A model generated the notes under the pieces. It saw only the letters and a program-made list of their open reading frames with translations. It searched no databases and had not been told where the DNA came from. Positions 21,469 through 32,103 of a stretch of DNA of 64,000 bases are shown in pieces. Source of the DNA: Dryococelus australis (Eukaryota; Arthropoda; Insecta; Phasmatodea; Phasmatidae). The stretch spans positions 306,219,166 to 306,283,165 of the forward strand of contig CM057009.1 of NCBI GenBank assembly GCA_029891345.1. The letters run 5' to 3'. Both the position numbers and the translations under genes were made by a program. How positions within the stretch are numbered: position 1 is the first letter of the stretch; each line of letters starts with the position of its first letter.

Positions 21469-21755
21469 AGAGGTGTGAGAATTTTACAAATTATTTTGGC
21501 AACAGACTTGACTTCTCAAAGGTCCACACGTTCAAGAAGCAACTCGGTATTTATTGAAAGTTGCCGCAGTGATAGTCGTCTTTTTTTAATTCGACTTGGC
21601 TGCACGTGGTACGGTAGCGACCTTTCTCCTTGTTTGTTATTGGCTCGCCAGCCGCCCAGGGCGGGGCCAGACAACTCTGCTCCGATCATGAAAGAACCCA
21701 CGAGCATACATTCTTGAAGTATAACCTGTCACCGAAATAATTTGCGAAATTCACG
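21469..21755. mobile_element. hAT-like MITE, divergent
   Basis: The left TAGAGGTGTGAGAATTTTAC with AAATTATTTTGGC and the right, complemented, TACGCCCGTGAATTTCGCAA with ATTATTTCGG are imperfect TIRs. The internal TGTTATTGGCTCGCC is MITE-like. No clean TSD was seen. Confidence 0.55.
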
Positions 21756-21796
21756 GGCGTATACTTATATTACTAGGGTAACTTTTTTTTTTTTTT

Positions 21797-21950
21797 TCCG
21801 CGAAAAGATTCCGTGACCAGTTGGAATTCAAAACACTCTAGTTTATGTCTGCTTTCGTGAGAGGATATTTTTAACTGCCACATTTCTCAGGTGTCTGCCC
21901 GCTATTCATGTACGTTTAATGTCGAATTAACTTTATTCCGCTAGGCCCGA
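21797..21950. mobile_element. B-family MITE, truncated
   Basis: TTTCCGCGAAAAGATTCCGT, CAAAACACTCTAGTTTA, CATTTCTCAGGTGTCTGCC and GTCGAATTAACTTTATTC match the left half of B (49091). The right half is absent. Confidence 0.55.
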
Positions 21951-21994
21951 TCATGTAACAATGTCCTTACACAAACACACGGAGCGTTGTAAGA

Positions 21995-22268
21995 GCGGGC
22001 CACAGAATAGATACGTGCGCAGAGAAGAAATGACGTGACGGTTCCTATGACGTGGTTGTACCCAATTTCTGAATGGCTGTGCGGGGCCCTGTGAACGGGC
22101 TTTTGAACATGACTGGCTGCTGCATGTTGCGAGAGGTTCCCTATTGGCTAGACTGCAGGCTGACGAGTATGTTACCAGACGCTGATTGGCGAACGGCGTT
22201 TCAACATCTTGCTGATTAGTGCCGCCATTTTGCTGGCAAGTGCGGCTGTAGCTCGCGGTAAGATGGAC
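21995..22268 (-). mobile_element. H-family repeat (copy 7)
   Basis: CAGAGAAGAAATGACGTGAC, TCTGAATGGCTGTGCGGGGC, GACTGGCTGCTGCATGTTGC, GACGCTGATTGGCGAACGG and GCCGCCATTTTGCTGGC identify it. It joins an E element on its right. Confidence 0.78.
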
Positions 22269-22270
22269 GG

Positions 22271-22548
22271 TTTCGGCAGAAGTGTTGCAATCGTGTAATA
22301 TTTCGGTGCTTCCTGTACTTACGTCTACTGTCCATTTTACACCCATTAAAACAAATGATGCGTTAATACAGACGTTACCATCATCCATTCATGAACGAGA
22401 GGCGTGGTAACGTTCACATATCACGTTACTCGTTAGAAGACTCTCAAGACAACGGGTACTGATTCCTCGCTGTGTACATACAGCACTGGCCATAAATTCC
22501 CTTCGTATGAAACGCGTCTTACGATCGTGGACACAGTGACTGAACCGG
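22271..22548 (+). mobile_element. E-family TTAA MITE (copy 3)
   Basis: GGCAGAAGTGTTGCAATCGT, CGTTAGAAGACTCTCAAGAC, GATTCCTCGCTGTGTACAT and CGATCGTGGACACAGTGACT match E. TTAA follows at 22549-22552. The left terminus is decayed at the junction with H. Confidence 0.75.
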
Positions 22549-22596
22549 TTAAGTATTATGTGTGAAGTCTGCCCTACATGTGAAGCCATCTATAAT

Positions 22597-22837
22597 TAGA
22601 GACGTGAAAAATCCTCGGATTCATTTCGGGACAAACTAGAATTCAAAACACGTGCGTTTGTATACCTTTAGTCATTGGTCCACACGGTGTTTGACACCTC
22701 CTGGAGAACGGTGTCTAATTGTCGCCTTCCACTGTGACAGCAGACAACCAATGTGCAGTTGATATCGGCATATTTGTGCATAAGACCGTAGAGTCCAGCC
22801 TGCAGGTCATTGAACTCGCGAATTTTCGAGGTCGCTG
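22597..22837 (+). mobile_element. M1-family hAT-like MITE (copy 1)
   Basis: The left end TAGAGACGTGAAAAATCCTC and right end CTCGCGAATTTTCGAGGTCG carry the M1 pattern. The interior has CATTGGTCCACACGGTGTTT and GACAGCAGACAACCAATGTG. Flanks tctataat and tatataat agree at 7 of 8. Confidence 0.85.
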
Positions 22838-22845
22838 TATATAAT

Positions 22846-23721
22846 CTATCTGACTGTTTCATGCCCAGCGTCATGCAAATATCTTTTTTCGCCTTATTTT
22901 ACGAAGACTATATTCCTTTTGCTCAGACCCACTATTGTGTTCGGAACGAAACTACGACATATACGGAAGTTCTAAAAATTTTACTCAGAGGGACGAGACT
23001 CGCGCTGTCACATGAACGTTTCCTTGGGGATTATCTCAAGCCACGCAATTAAAAAAAGAGTTCCTCGCTTGTGCGGGGTGAAGACATGAATTTTTCGTAT
23101 ATACTCATTTTGCTGCTGTAAGACTAACAGCGGAAGCTTTGCTCACTGTTCAAAGAAGCCTCCCGATTTGAACCCCTGAAGTCTGCCTAAGAACCAAAAT
23201 TTATTTTCTAGGTTCTGAGAATATTTTACATATTTTTGTTACACGCTATAACTTGATAAAAATAATACACCATCGGAAAAATTACTTTATAATAGTTTAT
23301 TAACGTAAATGTGATCATTTTAACTGAAGGTCTATAAATTTCCTATAAATTTTAAATCTTATTTTAACGCAAATTTTTGTCTCATCTTAAGTGTTTTTAT
23401 CAAAGTCGCAAGGAGGAATGTTGCAATATCTTGGCTAAACTGTGGTTTCGATTTCACTTTTAGATATTTGAATCAACATTTTATCCCAAAAGTTGAAACT
23501 GAGATAGGGCGAATCGCATAGCAAATTCCCAAGAAATTTTATTCATTGCATTATAATAATATGAATAATTATTTTGATCTGTAGCCTAAATAATTACTTT
23601 CTAAAGTTTCGAGATCTATACGAAAAATGATTTAAATATAAATTCGTGACATTCTTCTTTTTTTTAAAGTAGACTAATATTATTCTGTTATCATAACTTA
23701 TACACACTGTTTTCCTATATC
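22846..23721. other. Spacer, nothing recognised
   Basis: An 80-codon plus frame (22810-23052) starts in the MITE and has no recognised domain. The remainder is AT-rich. Confidence 0.4.
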
Positions 23722-24013
23722 TAGGGGTAGTGAGATTTCGCGAAAAGATTTCAACACAATATATGTTTCAAAACACTGCATGGCCATTTGCCTATCTTGA
23801 TTGGGTAAATTCCTTTTTGATACGTGTTAACTGTCTGCATACGAATCACGTCTGAGCCGTGCCGATGTATCCGAATTCTGAGTGGCTCGGCCAAATATTA
23901 AAACGCCTTCTCAAGCAGAGAGCAACCAATGGCAATAGACAAACTGATGTTGGGTGCTTATTATTGAAGTCTACGATCTACTCATATTTCTTCACGAAAA
24001 ATCACTAAATCTA
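23722..24013. mobile_element. G-family hAT-like MITE (copy 1)
   Basis: It starts TAGGGGTAGTGAGATTTCGC and ends TTCACGAAAAATCACTAAAT. Flanks cctatatc and cccatatc agree at 7 of 8. The interior (ACACGTGTTAA-like, CCTTCTCAAGCAGAGAGC) matches the copy at 60431. Confidence 0.88.
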
Positions 24014-24236
24014 CCCATATCACAACGAAAAATATTTTAATATGATAAAAAATTAGAAAATAATTTTAATCTCTTCAAAGCTGATAAGGTGACGGCATAC
24101 CATGATTTGGAATTAAGTTTATAGGGATTCATCAAACTGCTCTACCCGTTGCATGCTGTACACGTGTATCATATAAGCAATACTTCAGCGCCTTCACTTT
24201 GCTTTGAAATCCCGTATGCACATATACACATATATT

Positions 24237-24238
<2 letters not shown>

Positions 24239-24321
<83 letters not shown>
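24239..24321. repeat. (AT)n microsatellite, about 83 bp
   Basis: Uninterrupted AT dinucleotides, about 41 units. The isoleucine/tyrosine runs in overlapping frames are by-products. Confidence 0.98.
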
Positions 24322-24323
<2 letters not shown>

Positions 24324-24370
24324 CTTGTAAGTAAAAGCGTTCGACAAAATAAACGAACTTCGAGTGGTGA

Positions 24371-24595
24371 GTGAAGACATTTGGGCGTCTCTTAACAGTG
24401 AGGTCTTGAGAGCCGATGAGAGTGATTGAGTTGAGTATGGAGCAGCACCGGAATGAAGGGAGGGGGAAACAGGACATCCCCGAGAAAAACCTGCCGACCA
24501 GCGGCATCGTCCGGCACGATTCCCACATGCGAAAATCCGGGAGTGAACCGACCGGGGATCGAACCCGGTACGCCTTGGTGGGAGGCGAGCAGGCT
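24371..24595 (-). mobile_element. S-family SINE, nearly full length
   Basis: Reverse copy: TTTGGGCGTCTCTTAACAGT, GGAGCAGCACCGGAATGAAG, CCGGCACGATTCCCACATGC, box B GGGGATCGAACCCGG and head GCCTTGGTGGGAGGCGAGC. The last 5' bases are lost where it meets a B element. Confidence 0.85.
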
Positions 24596-24850
24596 AAAAA
24601 TATTTGCACACATTAGTTCAGAACCAATTCCGCGATTGGATGATTTGCGCTGTGACACTTCTTAGGCGTCTGCCAGCGAATCACGGACGTTTAGTGTTCG
24701 ATTAACTTAATTCTGATTGGCGTAGTCAAGTAGGAAGTTTCTTCTCTCACAGGTACGTGGTCGATAGCCAAAGGAAATTCCCAAGATCGCACGTAAATGT
24801 TGAAGTATAGCCTACGCGTAAATATTTTCGCGAAAAACATGTGGCAATAC
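24596..24850 (+). mobile_element. B-family hAT-like MITE, left end lost (copy 3)
   Basis: TTAGTTCAGAACCAATTCCG, CTTCTTAGGCGTCTGCCAGC, GCCAAAGGAAATTCCCAAG and TTTTCGCGAAAAACATGTGG match B. The left TIR is missing at the SINE junction. Confidence 0.72.
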
Positions 24851-26011
24851 ATATTATTATCGCAAGCATTGTAGCCACGCATGACGACCGGAATATAGTC
24901 AATTTCGTATAAGTGGTCTCAAATTTGACAGACAATGTGACCAACATACCCAGTATGTAAACAATAAATGCTCTTGCTCCTACAGTATTGTATCAGCTGA
25001 TGAACTGCTGCGGGATCCGTGTTGTTAGGTAGGCAATTTTGATGACGGTTTTGGAAGAAAATAGTACTCGGAACTAAAAGTCGTTATTCAAAATCTTTGT
25101 TATACTTACACCATTTATGGTTTAAATTATGTTTCTAAAACAATATTAAATTTTCTTGGCTATTAGTAACGGGACTTAAAAAAACACGATCAGCATTTAT
25201 GACAGAGTATGTGGACACATACGAACAGGAAACGTTTCCAGCCAATGGCTAGCCATGTTTATGTTTCCAGCCCGGCGAAGGCAGTTGTGCGTGAGCTTAT
25301 ACGAATATGTTATTGGTGTTGTCGGAATATTTAATCGGTAATGAATTAGTTTGTATTTGCTTTTTCCAAACATAGTTGGTCGTAGGTACAGTTGTAGTGC
25401 GTTTTGTTGAGTGAAATGTAATATTAATCGGCACATCATTAAAACTGCTCATTCCGCCATTTTCCTAACTGCCTTCCGCAATAAAGAGACACGAATATAA
25501 TTTCCGTATATAAGTTTAAGTTTGTTTGTATCAGGAAACGTGCGTAGTGTTGATTTTACTGAGTGATTTTGCAAATAAATTATTTAATGCTAGTGACGAA
25601 CAAACGTGATTTTAATGAAGTAAACTCGCAAGGATTGCCATAGAAAAACACGTGTTCAAGAGGTTACAACAGTAAGCTTGCGTGTTTTATAAATGTATTT
25701 GTAAACCGTTAATATAATTATTGAAATGCACGTGGCCTGAAAAATGCAGCACTTTCCACACTTTTATAGTGAGTGAATAATATTTGTTTATCTACATCGT
25801 GTAAGGTTAACTTCGGTCAAAGTGTGTGCGTGTATATATTGCTGCATCTGTCCGAATACGAACAGCGACGTATGTATCACGATTTGTATTTTCATTAAAG
25901 TTATAATTTTCGAAGTTAAATAATTTAAATGTTATTTCCATACGAGCAAAATTTTCCACTACTCCATCAAAACAATATGTAACTCAAAATTCCACACACT
26001 CATGCCGGAAT
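24851..26011. other. Spacer, nothing recognised
   Basis: Frames up to 80 codons on the minus strand show no known domain. There is no match to the window's repeat families. Confidence 0.4.
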
Positions 26012-26497
26012 CGCATAGACCCAACCAACACAGCACGACACGACCAAAACGCAACAACGACACATTTCAATGTGACAACTTGAATTTACAGGACGACAGA
26101 CACCACGCCTTCGGCATTTAACCTAACTATTTATAAAGCATTGATAGGCTACGTTAGTCTCAAAGGCGGTGAACAAAAGGGAAATTGTACAACATAATGA
26201 TGACAAATTGGTATCGCTAATGCGTACAAAGCAAAATTATTATTTTTTAGAGTTAGATACAGTAGTTTTCAATTAATTTTTCTTTTAAGCTGCGTATTTA
26301 CCATTGTAGGGAAAGCTTGCAATACAATTTTATTTTGCAATGTTCTACATTCTGTTCGTCGTGCCGCCCGACACGACGAAGAATATAAATAATTTCTAAT
26401 CCAAAATTGCTGGTCAGACAATCGGTCGGGCTTACGACGACCTATCTTGTATTTCATTGGCTGTTGGCCGTCGTGTCGTGCGCGTTGGGGCTATGTG
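26012..26497. mobile_element. Z element, single-copy TIR sequence
   Basis: The left CGCATAGACCCAACCAACAC followed by AGCACGACACGACC and the right, complemented, CACATAGCCCCAACGCGCAC and GACACGACGG form imperfect TIRs. A 9-bp-arm hairpin (TTCGTCGTG/CACGACGAA) is at 26355-26380. No TSD or superfamily could be assigned. Confidence 0.45.
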
Positions 26498-26961
26498 ATT
26501 ACGCCATCGTAAGAACATCAAAATAAACTCGTCTCACGAAAGACGATAAACTAAAGCCCCCCCTCTGCGCCATGTTTCCTTTTTCCCTCGAAATGAAATA
26601 AAGATGATGCCCTAATTGGGCCCACATTTCATTGCTATGAACATTTCTCTGTTATTATTTATTGAAACTCTAACACTCAGGTTCTGGAGGGTTTCAAAAT
26701 GTAAAGCTTACTGGCCATACAAACTTGTAAGACAACTTTTCGAAAAAAAGGAAATTACAATATGCTTATCAAACAAAATTCTTTCAATTTAAGCACCCAA
26801 CGAAGGTGCTCCAACATCATAAAGAAGTATCTCATGCATGAGCAGGAACAAAAAGTCGCATATATATAATTCGATTGCCCTTTTTTATGCTTTATACGAT
26901 CACCCAGTACGACTGATTTCTTTGAATTATAACTCTTCCTCTGTACTTGTTTCAGGGTAAT
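26498..26961. other. Spacer downstream of the transposase relic
   Basis: No recognisable C-terminal transposase sequence remains here. Confidence 0.4.
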
Positions 26962-27497
26962 TTAGTAAATATGTTTCGTTATTTTTGTGCCGCCTACTTT
27001 GTGATTTTGTGGCATTTGTTTGTATGTTGTGTGTGCCAAGGACTCGATGCCATGGTGTGTGACGGTCGCTTCGTTGGTAAATAGCATGTTCTTCAGAAAA
27101 TTGCTCTCGTTCCTTACAGACATCAGAACATACCTACAAAACTGAACACATTGCTGAAAATCGCCTCCATGTAATCCCTGATGTAGAGCCACGTGATGCG
27201 GATGAAATTTCTGTTGGCGCAGTATCTATAACACACTTGCTTCACTTATTCCTACGAATATGAATAGATATCGCGTACCCATGTGGGGATTTGCATCAAC
27301 ACGTGCCAACACATCGTGTTGATGCGTCTCGCCCCTAGCTGTCTTTCGTCGCACTCGTGTTGCGGAACTCCAGTCACCTCGTGACAAGAGATGCGTGCAA
27401 ATTCTTCGTATAGTTTGCCGTGAGATGAGCGACCGATTAGGATACCTCTCACCATACATTTGGACTGCTTGCTTGGCATTTCCGCCACACTCACCTT
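26962..27497 (-). pseudogene. Degenerate Tc1/mariner-related transposase (DUF4817-type) fragment
   Basis: One minus frame runs about 178 codons from near 27497 to a stop at 26962-26964, broken by one in-frame TAG at 27226-27228. The N-terminal part shows NAKQAVQMYGERYPNR, the helix-turn-helix start common in insect DUF4817-type elements, then GISEASVL before the stop. After it come FHPHHVALHQGL, FCRYVLM and FLKNMLFTNEATVTHHG. The family has LFTDEA with a catalytic aspartate; here it is asparagine (LFTNEA). The later catalytic part is absent. It is a dead relic; its TIRs were not found. The family call rests on remembered motifs. Confidence 0.75.
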
Positions 27498-27933
27498 AAA
27501 TAAGTATAGCGTCCAGTTTTTTCCTCATTCGCCAAATTTTCCTATGCCTAGTTATGGTAAGTGGTATTTGCAGCGTAATATTTTACTGTTTACTGTGACA
27601 GTGTCACATCTAACCACGAGCACCTGTTACAAGAAGTAATCTCCTACGAATTTCGACCTGCGTGAAACTTCGTGATAGCTGGAAGTGTCGGGAACGTCAA
27701 CCGTACATGGGTGTGTGGCGACACGTTTACTGTTCCTGCTGGGCGAGAGCCGTCAACGGCTGACCTCCCCACCACCTCCCTTCGCCAACAAACCTTCTGT
27801 CCTAGCGACCTTCAAGGAGCATGCTTGCCACATGTGACGTCACTAAGCAGTGCAGTGCTATATACGTTCTTGGCTGTTTGGAATTTTTTCTGGAAAGAAC
27901 GACGAACGAAATAATATAAGGGTTGCACTGTGA
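27498..27933. other. Spacer, nothing recognised
   Basis: It is locally GC-richer at 27690-27840. An 80-codon plus frame (27672-27914) has no recognised domain. Confidence 0.35.
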
Positions 27934-28656
27934 AAAATCTCCGTATATTTACGGAATGTTTTACGGAAATGTACAGTGTATATGCGGAAAGGCAATTCGT
28001 AATGACGAAAAACGGAGTTAAGTCCGTAAACACAAAATACGGAAAGTCTCCGTATTCCCTTTGGCTTCGAGTTACGGGGACGAACAATGCCGATTCTACA
28101 CGAAGCTTTCTTCTCCACTGTAACATGAAAATTATCGTTTCTGCGGCAGTTAAGGTTATCTACGCGACTGTGACATATTCTTTCAAACATTAAAAAATAT
28201 CATCAGGCGTCAGTAACATTTGCCAACACTAAAAATACATTAAAGTTAATAGAAACTGAATTTTTACTTTTGTCTTTCGCAAATAAATATAAAACTTATA
28301 CTTCAATTATCGAGTGAGAGTTGTAGGTTAATGGTTACAGTCGTGAACAAGTAGTTTTTTGATTCGGGTTTAAACCTCGCGTAAGTATAAAATATTTTAA
28401 CTTTTTAATATCATTTTTTATACACGGTAGAACACCCACGAAACGAAAATTAGAAACATTTTCATCTCTTTTTATTTTAAACGGAAAGTACAGAAAACTA
28501 ACTTGGAAATTAACGGAAAGGTTCCCTGAAATTTACGGAAAGTCAGTTTCTCAAAATTAATGTGTCCGTAATTTTACGGAGAGTTTACGGAATGTTCTGG
28601 ATAAATTTTTACCAGCACGTTTCCGTAAAATTAAGGAATTTTTTTTAAAACAGTTT
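27934..28656 (-). mobile_element. V-family TIR element (copy 2) with tRNA-like core
   Basis: Reverse relative of 8548-9235, with similarity along the whole length (for example CGGAGTTAAGTCCGTAAACA and CTCCGTATTCCCTTTGGCTT). Ends are GCACTGTGAAAAATCTCCG and CCGTAAAATTAAGGAATTTT then AAAACAGTTT. Short inverted TTCCGTAAA/TTTACGGAA motifs crowd both ends. It retains a tRNA-like module that copy 1 lacks. Confidence 0.82.
28318..28385 (+). other. tRNA-like module inside V
   Basis: TAGGTTAATGGTTACAG resembles box A, and CGGGTTTAAACCTCG resembles a T-arm/box B (7 of 11 to consensus, with perfect stem symmetry). The module lies almost at the centre of the TIR element. Confidence 0.5.
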
Positions 28657-28786
28657 GGCTTCCTGCCTTGGCGGCAGAGAAGCATAGAGCGACTCTATCT
28701 ATCAACATAGTAAGAGAGATAAACTTTATTACTACAGAAAAAAAGGGGGGAGGGAGATCTTTTACTCATCGACATCATGTAATACG

Positions 28787-29035
28787 GTATACGGTGGCTC
28801 AGCGGTTAGACTGCTCGACTCCCGCAAAGGCGAACCGGGTTCAATCCCCTTCCGCATCACTCCGACTTTTCGCAAGTGGGAATCGTGCCGTACAATGCCG
28901 CTGGTAGGCGTGTTTTCTCGGGGATCTCCTGTATCCCCCACCCCTTCATGCCGATGCTGCTCCATTCTCATCTCATTCCACCCTCATCGGCTCTCAATAT
29001 CTCGTTGTTTATAGCCACCAAAATCTCTCAACCCA
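28787..29035 (+). mobile_element. S-family SINE, full length
   Basis: The head ACGGTGGCTCAGCGGTTAGA has box A, and CGGGTTCAATCCCC is box B. The body includes GGGAATCGTGCCGTACAATG, GCCGATGCTGCTCC and CATCGGCTCTCAATATCTCG. Confidence 0.88.
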
Positions 29036-29739
29036 CAACTCATCCTGTAGTAAGTTCGAAACCATTTTTACGGGTATTTCTAGTATGGTATTCACATAGA
29101 AAAAGGTTATTGCATTAGTATTTTGAGGGTTTATTTTACATTACCAAATTGTAATTTTTATCTTTTGTGACGATAGTGGTCTTTTGCTGTTGTGCTTCAA
29201 AGTTTGCAAATATTATTTTGGGGAAATTTTGGGTAGAAAGGGAAAAAATTGAGATTTTTCTTCAAATATATGCGAGAAAGCTAAGTGACGTGTTGCAACT
29301 TCCTCAAAACATATCACGCCACCCCTTTCGCTACACTCGACGGAGGGTGGGGGGTCTCTGCTTTTGGGAAATGTTCCACTTAAGGAAAGAGAGAAGTGCT
29401 GTTTATATGTGCCCGTACGCTAACGGCACAGTATACTTTTAACATTATTCGTTTAAAGTGATAAGTGCATACGGGTTACGTAACTTATCTAACGTGTCAT
29501 TTGTAGGTTAAAAACCTACAACCTAGAATCGACCGCAGTGACAATTGTCGACGTTGAGTTCGGTAAACATATCTGAAAATTCCTGACTGTGTCCATCTCT
29601 GCATGTGCAGAAATTTGGTCGGTGCCGGTTTTTTACACCGTACTGATGTCCTCGCCATACCAGACGCAATTTGATTTACGTCTTCAGGTGTCGCAAATAA
29701 AAAAAAATGTATGATGCGTGCGCTACGTAACGCTTCCAA
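29036..29739. other. Spacer, nothing recognised
   Basis: A 91-codon plus frame (29167-29442) and an 82-codon minus frame (29497-29745) have no recognised domain. Confidence 0.4.
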
Positions 29740-30027
29740 ACCCATTTTGATTTACGGTTTCAGTGGTTGCAAACAAGAAATTTTATGATATGTGCTGCAG
29801 TTGTCCACACAACGCACTTGTTTTCGTTGCCACAACCAATGAACTGTAGGCTGTATGTTCGGCCACAGTTACATGAACCAATTACGGCCTAGACCAGTAA
29901 GGAGGTTTGCGAATCATTTACCCAGAGGTAAGATCATTGGCGAGCGAGTTTCGCTGTGTGTAGCACAGACCAAAAATTACACACACGTGCGCAGTGTTCA
30001 CAATTGTGTACACTAGGTCTGAATGGG
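29740..30027 (+). mobile_element. F-family TTAA MITE (copy 4)
   Basis: CCCATTTTGATTTACGGTTT, CCACAACCAATGAACTGTAG, CAATTGTGTACACTAGGTC and TGAATGGG precede TTAA at 30028-30031. The left TTAA is decayed. Confidence 0.75.
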
Positions 30028-30031
30028 TTAA

Positions 30032-30180
30032 AGCGGCACAACATTTGTTCCGAAATCACGTCCAATGAGCTACAGGTTCGTGTTCAGCTACAGCAATATG
30101 AACCTTTCCTGACCTGTGACAGTGCCACTGTTTACCAATCAGTTACCCGCAGGGACTATCATTGGGGATGGAGCACTCAA
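30032..30180 (+). mobile_element. F-related partial element
   Basis: ACATTTGTTCCGAAATCACG, CCAATGAGCTACAGGTTCG and CAGCAATATGAACC follow the order of the F interior (CTTGTTTCG, CCATTGAGCTG, ATATGAACC). It starts at the TTAA ending copy 4, so two related elements abut. Confidence 0.5.
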
Positions 30181-30705
30181 CAAAAATAACCTTTCTTTTA
30201 GTTATTTATACAACTGCTTATACTTAGACAGAATGGACTGGCTGTATTGTACAGCGCTTATTACTAGTCCACTGACATCCAGCATAGTATTGATTTACCA
30301 TGACCCAATTACATGTTCTTTCCCGTGTGACGGGGTGTAGAGTCTGACATGCTCAGGACGTTATCGTATTTTTTTAAATTATTCGCTGGTATAGTTGAGT
30401 GCAGTGGAACAATAAAACGCGTATCTCGCGAATATAGTTTTTAAGGACCAAGAAATTTTTAAAGACAAATTAAAACAATTGTAAAAATTTGTGAGTTAAC
30501 ACTTTCGGGCATATATGAATTTATATTTTTAGTCGTTGCGACACACAGCCAACTGTTTTGTCTGGAACTGTGCTGCTATCCACATGATGTTCTGTCCTCG
30601 GCAACAATAACAATAAATGTGTACTTTATGTAATTGACAGCACCTGCTTGTGACAATGCGGGACAACAAATAATGTCTCACACACGTGAGACTTTTGCTT
30701 ATTAG
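30181..30705. other. Spacer, nothing recognised
   Basis: AT-rich sequence with a TTAACACTTTCGGGC motif at 30496 that resembles a TTAA-element end without a partner. Confidence 0.35.
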
Positions 30706-30979
30706 TAGAGACCCCGAGAATTTCGCGCGTTCGTTTCCAGACATGCTGGAATTCACACACGTGTACGTTCATGTTACGTTTGTAACTGGTCGAAGTGTCG
30801 TTTGATACCTCTTGAAGATAAATGAGCCAATAACAAACATGAAAGAAATTGTGCGCCCAACCACCGCTTTTTACAACCACAACAATCAACCAATAAGCAG
30901 TTGATATCTGTCTGAGAGTATACAAGACTGTGAAGTCTAGCCTACAGGTCATTGAACTCGCGAATTTCTCGGGGTTCTA
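30706..30979. mobile_element. M2-family hAT-like MITE (copy 1)
   Basis: The left TAGAGACCCCGAGAATTTCG and right GCGAATTTCTCGGGGTTCTA are TIRs. Flanks cttattag and cttattgg agree at 7 of 8. The interior GTGCGCCCAACCACCGC and CAACCAATAAGCAGTTGATA matches 48329. Confidence 0.87.
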
Positions 30980-31525
30980 CTTATTGGACGCAGTTTTCTG
31001 ATGTGTACATTTCAGACCATCACTATCACTTTCTCTACGAGGGAAGCGGCCATAGACCTAAAATAGTTTCTTCTACAGAGTTTCTTAAGCTGGCAGTTTG
31101 CCTGAAAGTAATTTCACATACAGGCACTAGACCTAAAGTAGTTTAACCTACAGACACTAGAAAGTCGTTTCGCATAAACTTAATTTAAGCGAAGGGCGTC
31201 TCTCTTACAGTCGTTTGTCCTGAAACACAGATAAATTCTGTTCGAGGAAATGTCTTAACACAACACTGGAGATGTGGCCTGTAAATTTTTTTCTTTTAAA
31301 CTTCCTAAACTTCAATGGAATTTTTTAATCTGAAACGTAATGTGGGAATAATACCACACATCAGACTACAAAAATAGGAACATTGCGCATTTTCTTACAA
31401 TGCAAAGTTGGCAACTTCCCTAAGCATTTAACTCTTTCCTGAGCAAATGCAGGAACGCTACCATGTATGCAAGGGGAAATAATTCATCATTCGCGCTTTC
31501 TCACTGTAAATATACACTGATGTGT
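30980..31525. other. Spacer with a short direct repeat
   Basis: Motifs AGACCTAAA(A/G)TAGTTT and ACA(G/T)(A/G)CACTAGA recur between 31050 and 31165. No gene was recognised. Confidence 0.35.
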
Positions 31526-31810
31526 GGGGCCACCTGTTGTTCGCGAAAAGATTTACGCGGGGGTTAGACTTCAACGTCATATGTTTACCCTTAGTATTCA
31601 TTCGACTATTGTCCACTTAACATGTGTAAGGATAACATATTGCATGAGTGAGCCAATCGGAATTAAGTTTCTCCGGTAATGACTCTCCGTGATACGCAGG
31701 CAGACAGATACGACGCGTAACAATTCAAATGATCCAATCACGAAAGTCATTCTGAACTAAAACGCGTTCGATCACCACTTGTCCTGAGATCTTTTCGCGA
31801 AAAACAGCTG
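31526..31810. mobile_element. M4-family hAT-like MITE (copy 1), right end clipped
   Basis: It starts GGGGCCACCTGTTGTTCGCG and contains TGAGTGAGCCAATCGGAATT and CAAATGATCCAATCACGAAA. The right end stops at GCGAAAAACAGCTG, without the final GGCCCTA, where an A element begins. Confidence 0.8.
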
Positions 31811-32045
31811 TAGAGACACGCAAAATTCGCGTTATTATTTGAGGACACGATAAATTTTGAACACATGTACCTTTGCAATACGTTTGTCACTGGACAACAC
31901 TTTATTTCACACACCCTGGGAAACTTTGGGCAAATGAATGAACACATTACAATTGTGTAGTCCAATCACGTACAGTCCAGTTATGAAGGGCGTGACTTCA
32001 CATCTATGCAGCAGCTAATGCAGAAACGACTCCGGCTGATTGCAA
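31811..32045. mobile_element. A-family hAT-like MITE, 3'-truncated
   Basis: TAGAGACACGCAAAATTCGC, ACCTTTGCAATACGTTTGTC and CAGCAGCTAATGCAGAAACG match A (12938, 52435). The right TIR is missing. Confidence 0.75.
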
Positions 32046-32103
32046 CACTTGAAAAAATCATAAATTAATGCAGGGCGGAAACAGTTAAATTACAACATGC
32101 ATT

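Noticed and set aside
21951..22388. 145-codon minus ORF
   Set aside because: It overlies the H and E repeats end to end.
24239..24321. AT run as a replication origin or cruciform site
   Set aside because: A plain dinucleotide microsatellite explains it.
24169..24609. 146-codon minus ORF with a long isoleucine/tyrosine run
   Set aside because: It reads through the AT microsatellite and a SINE.
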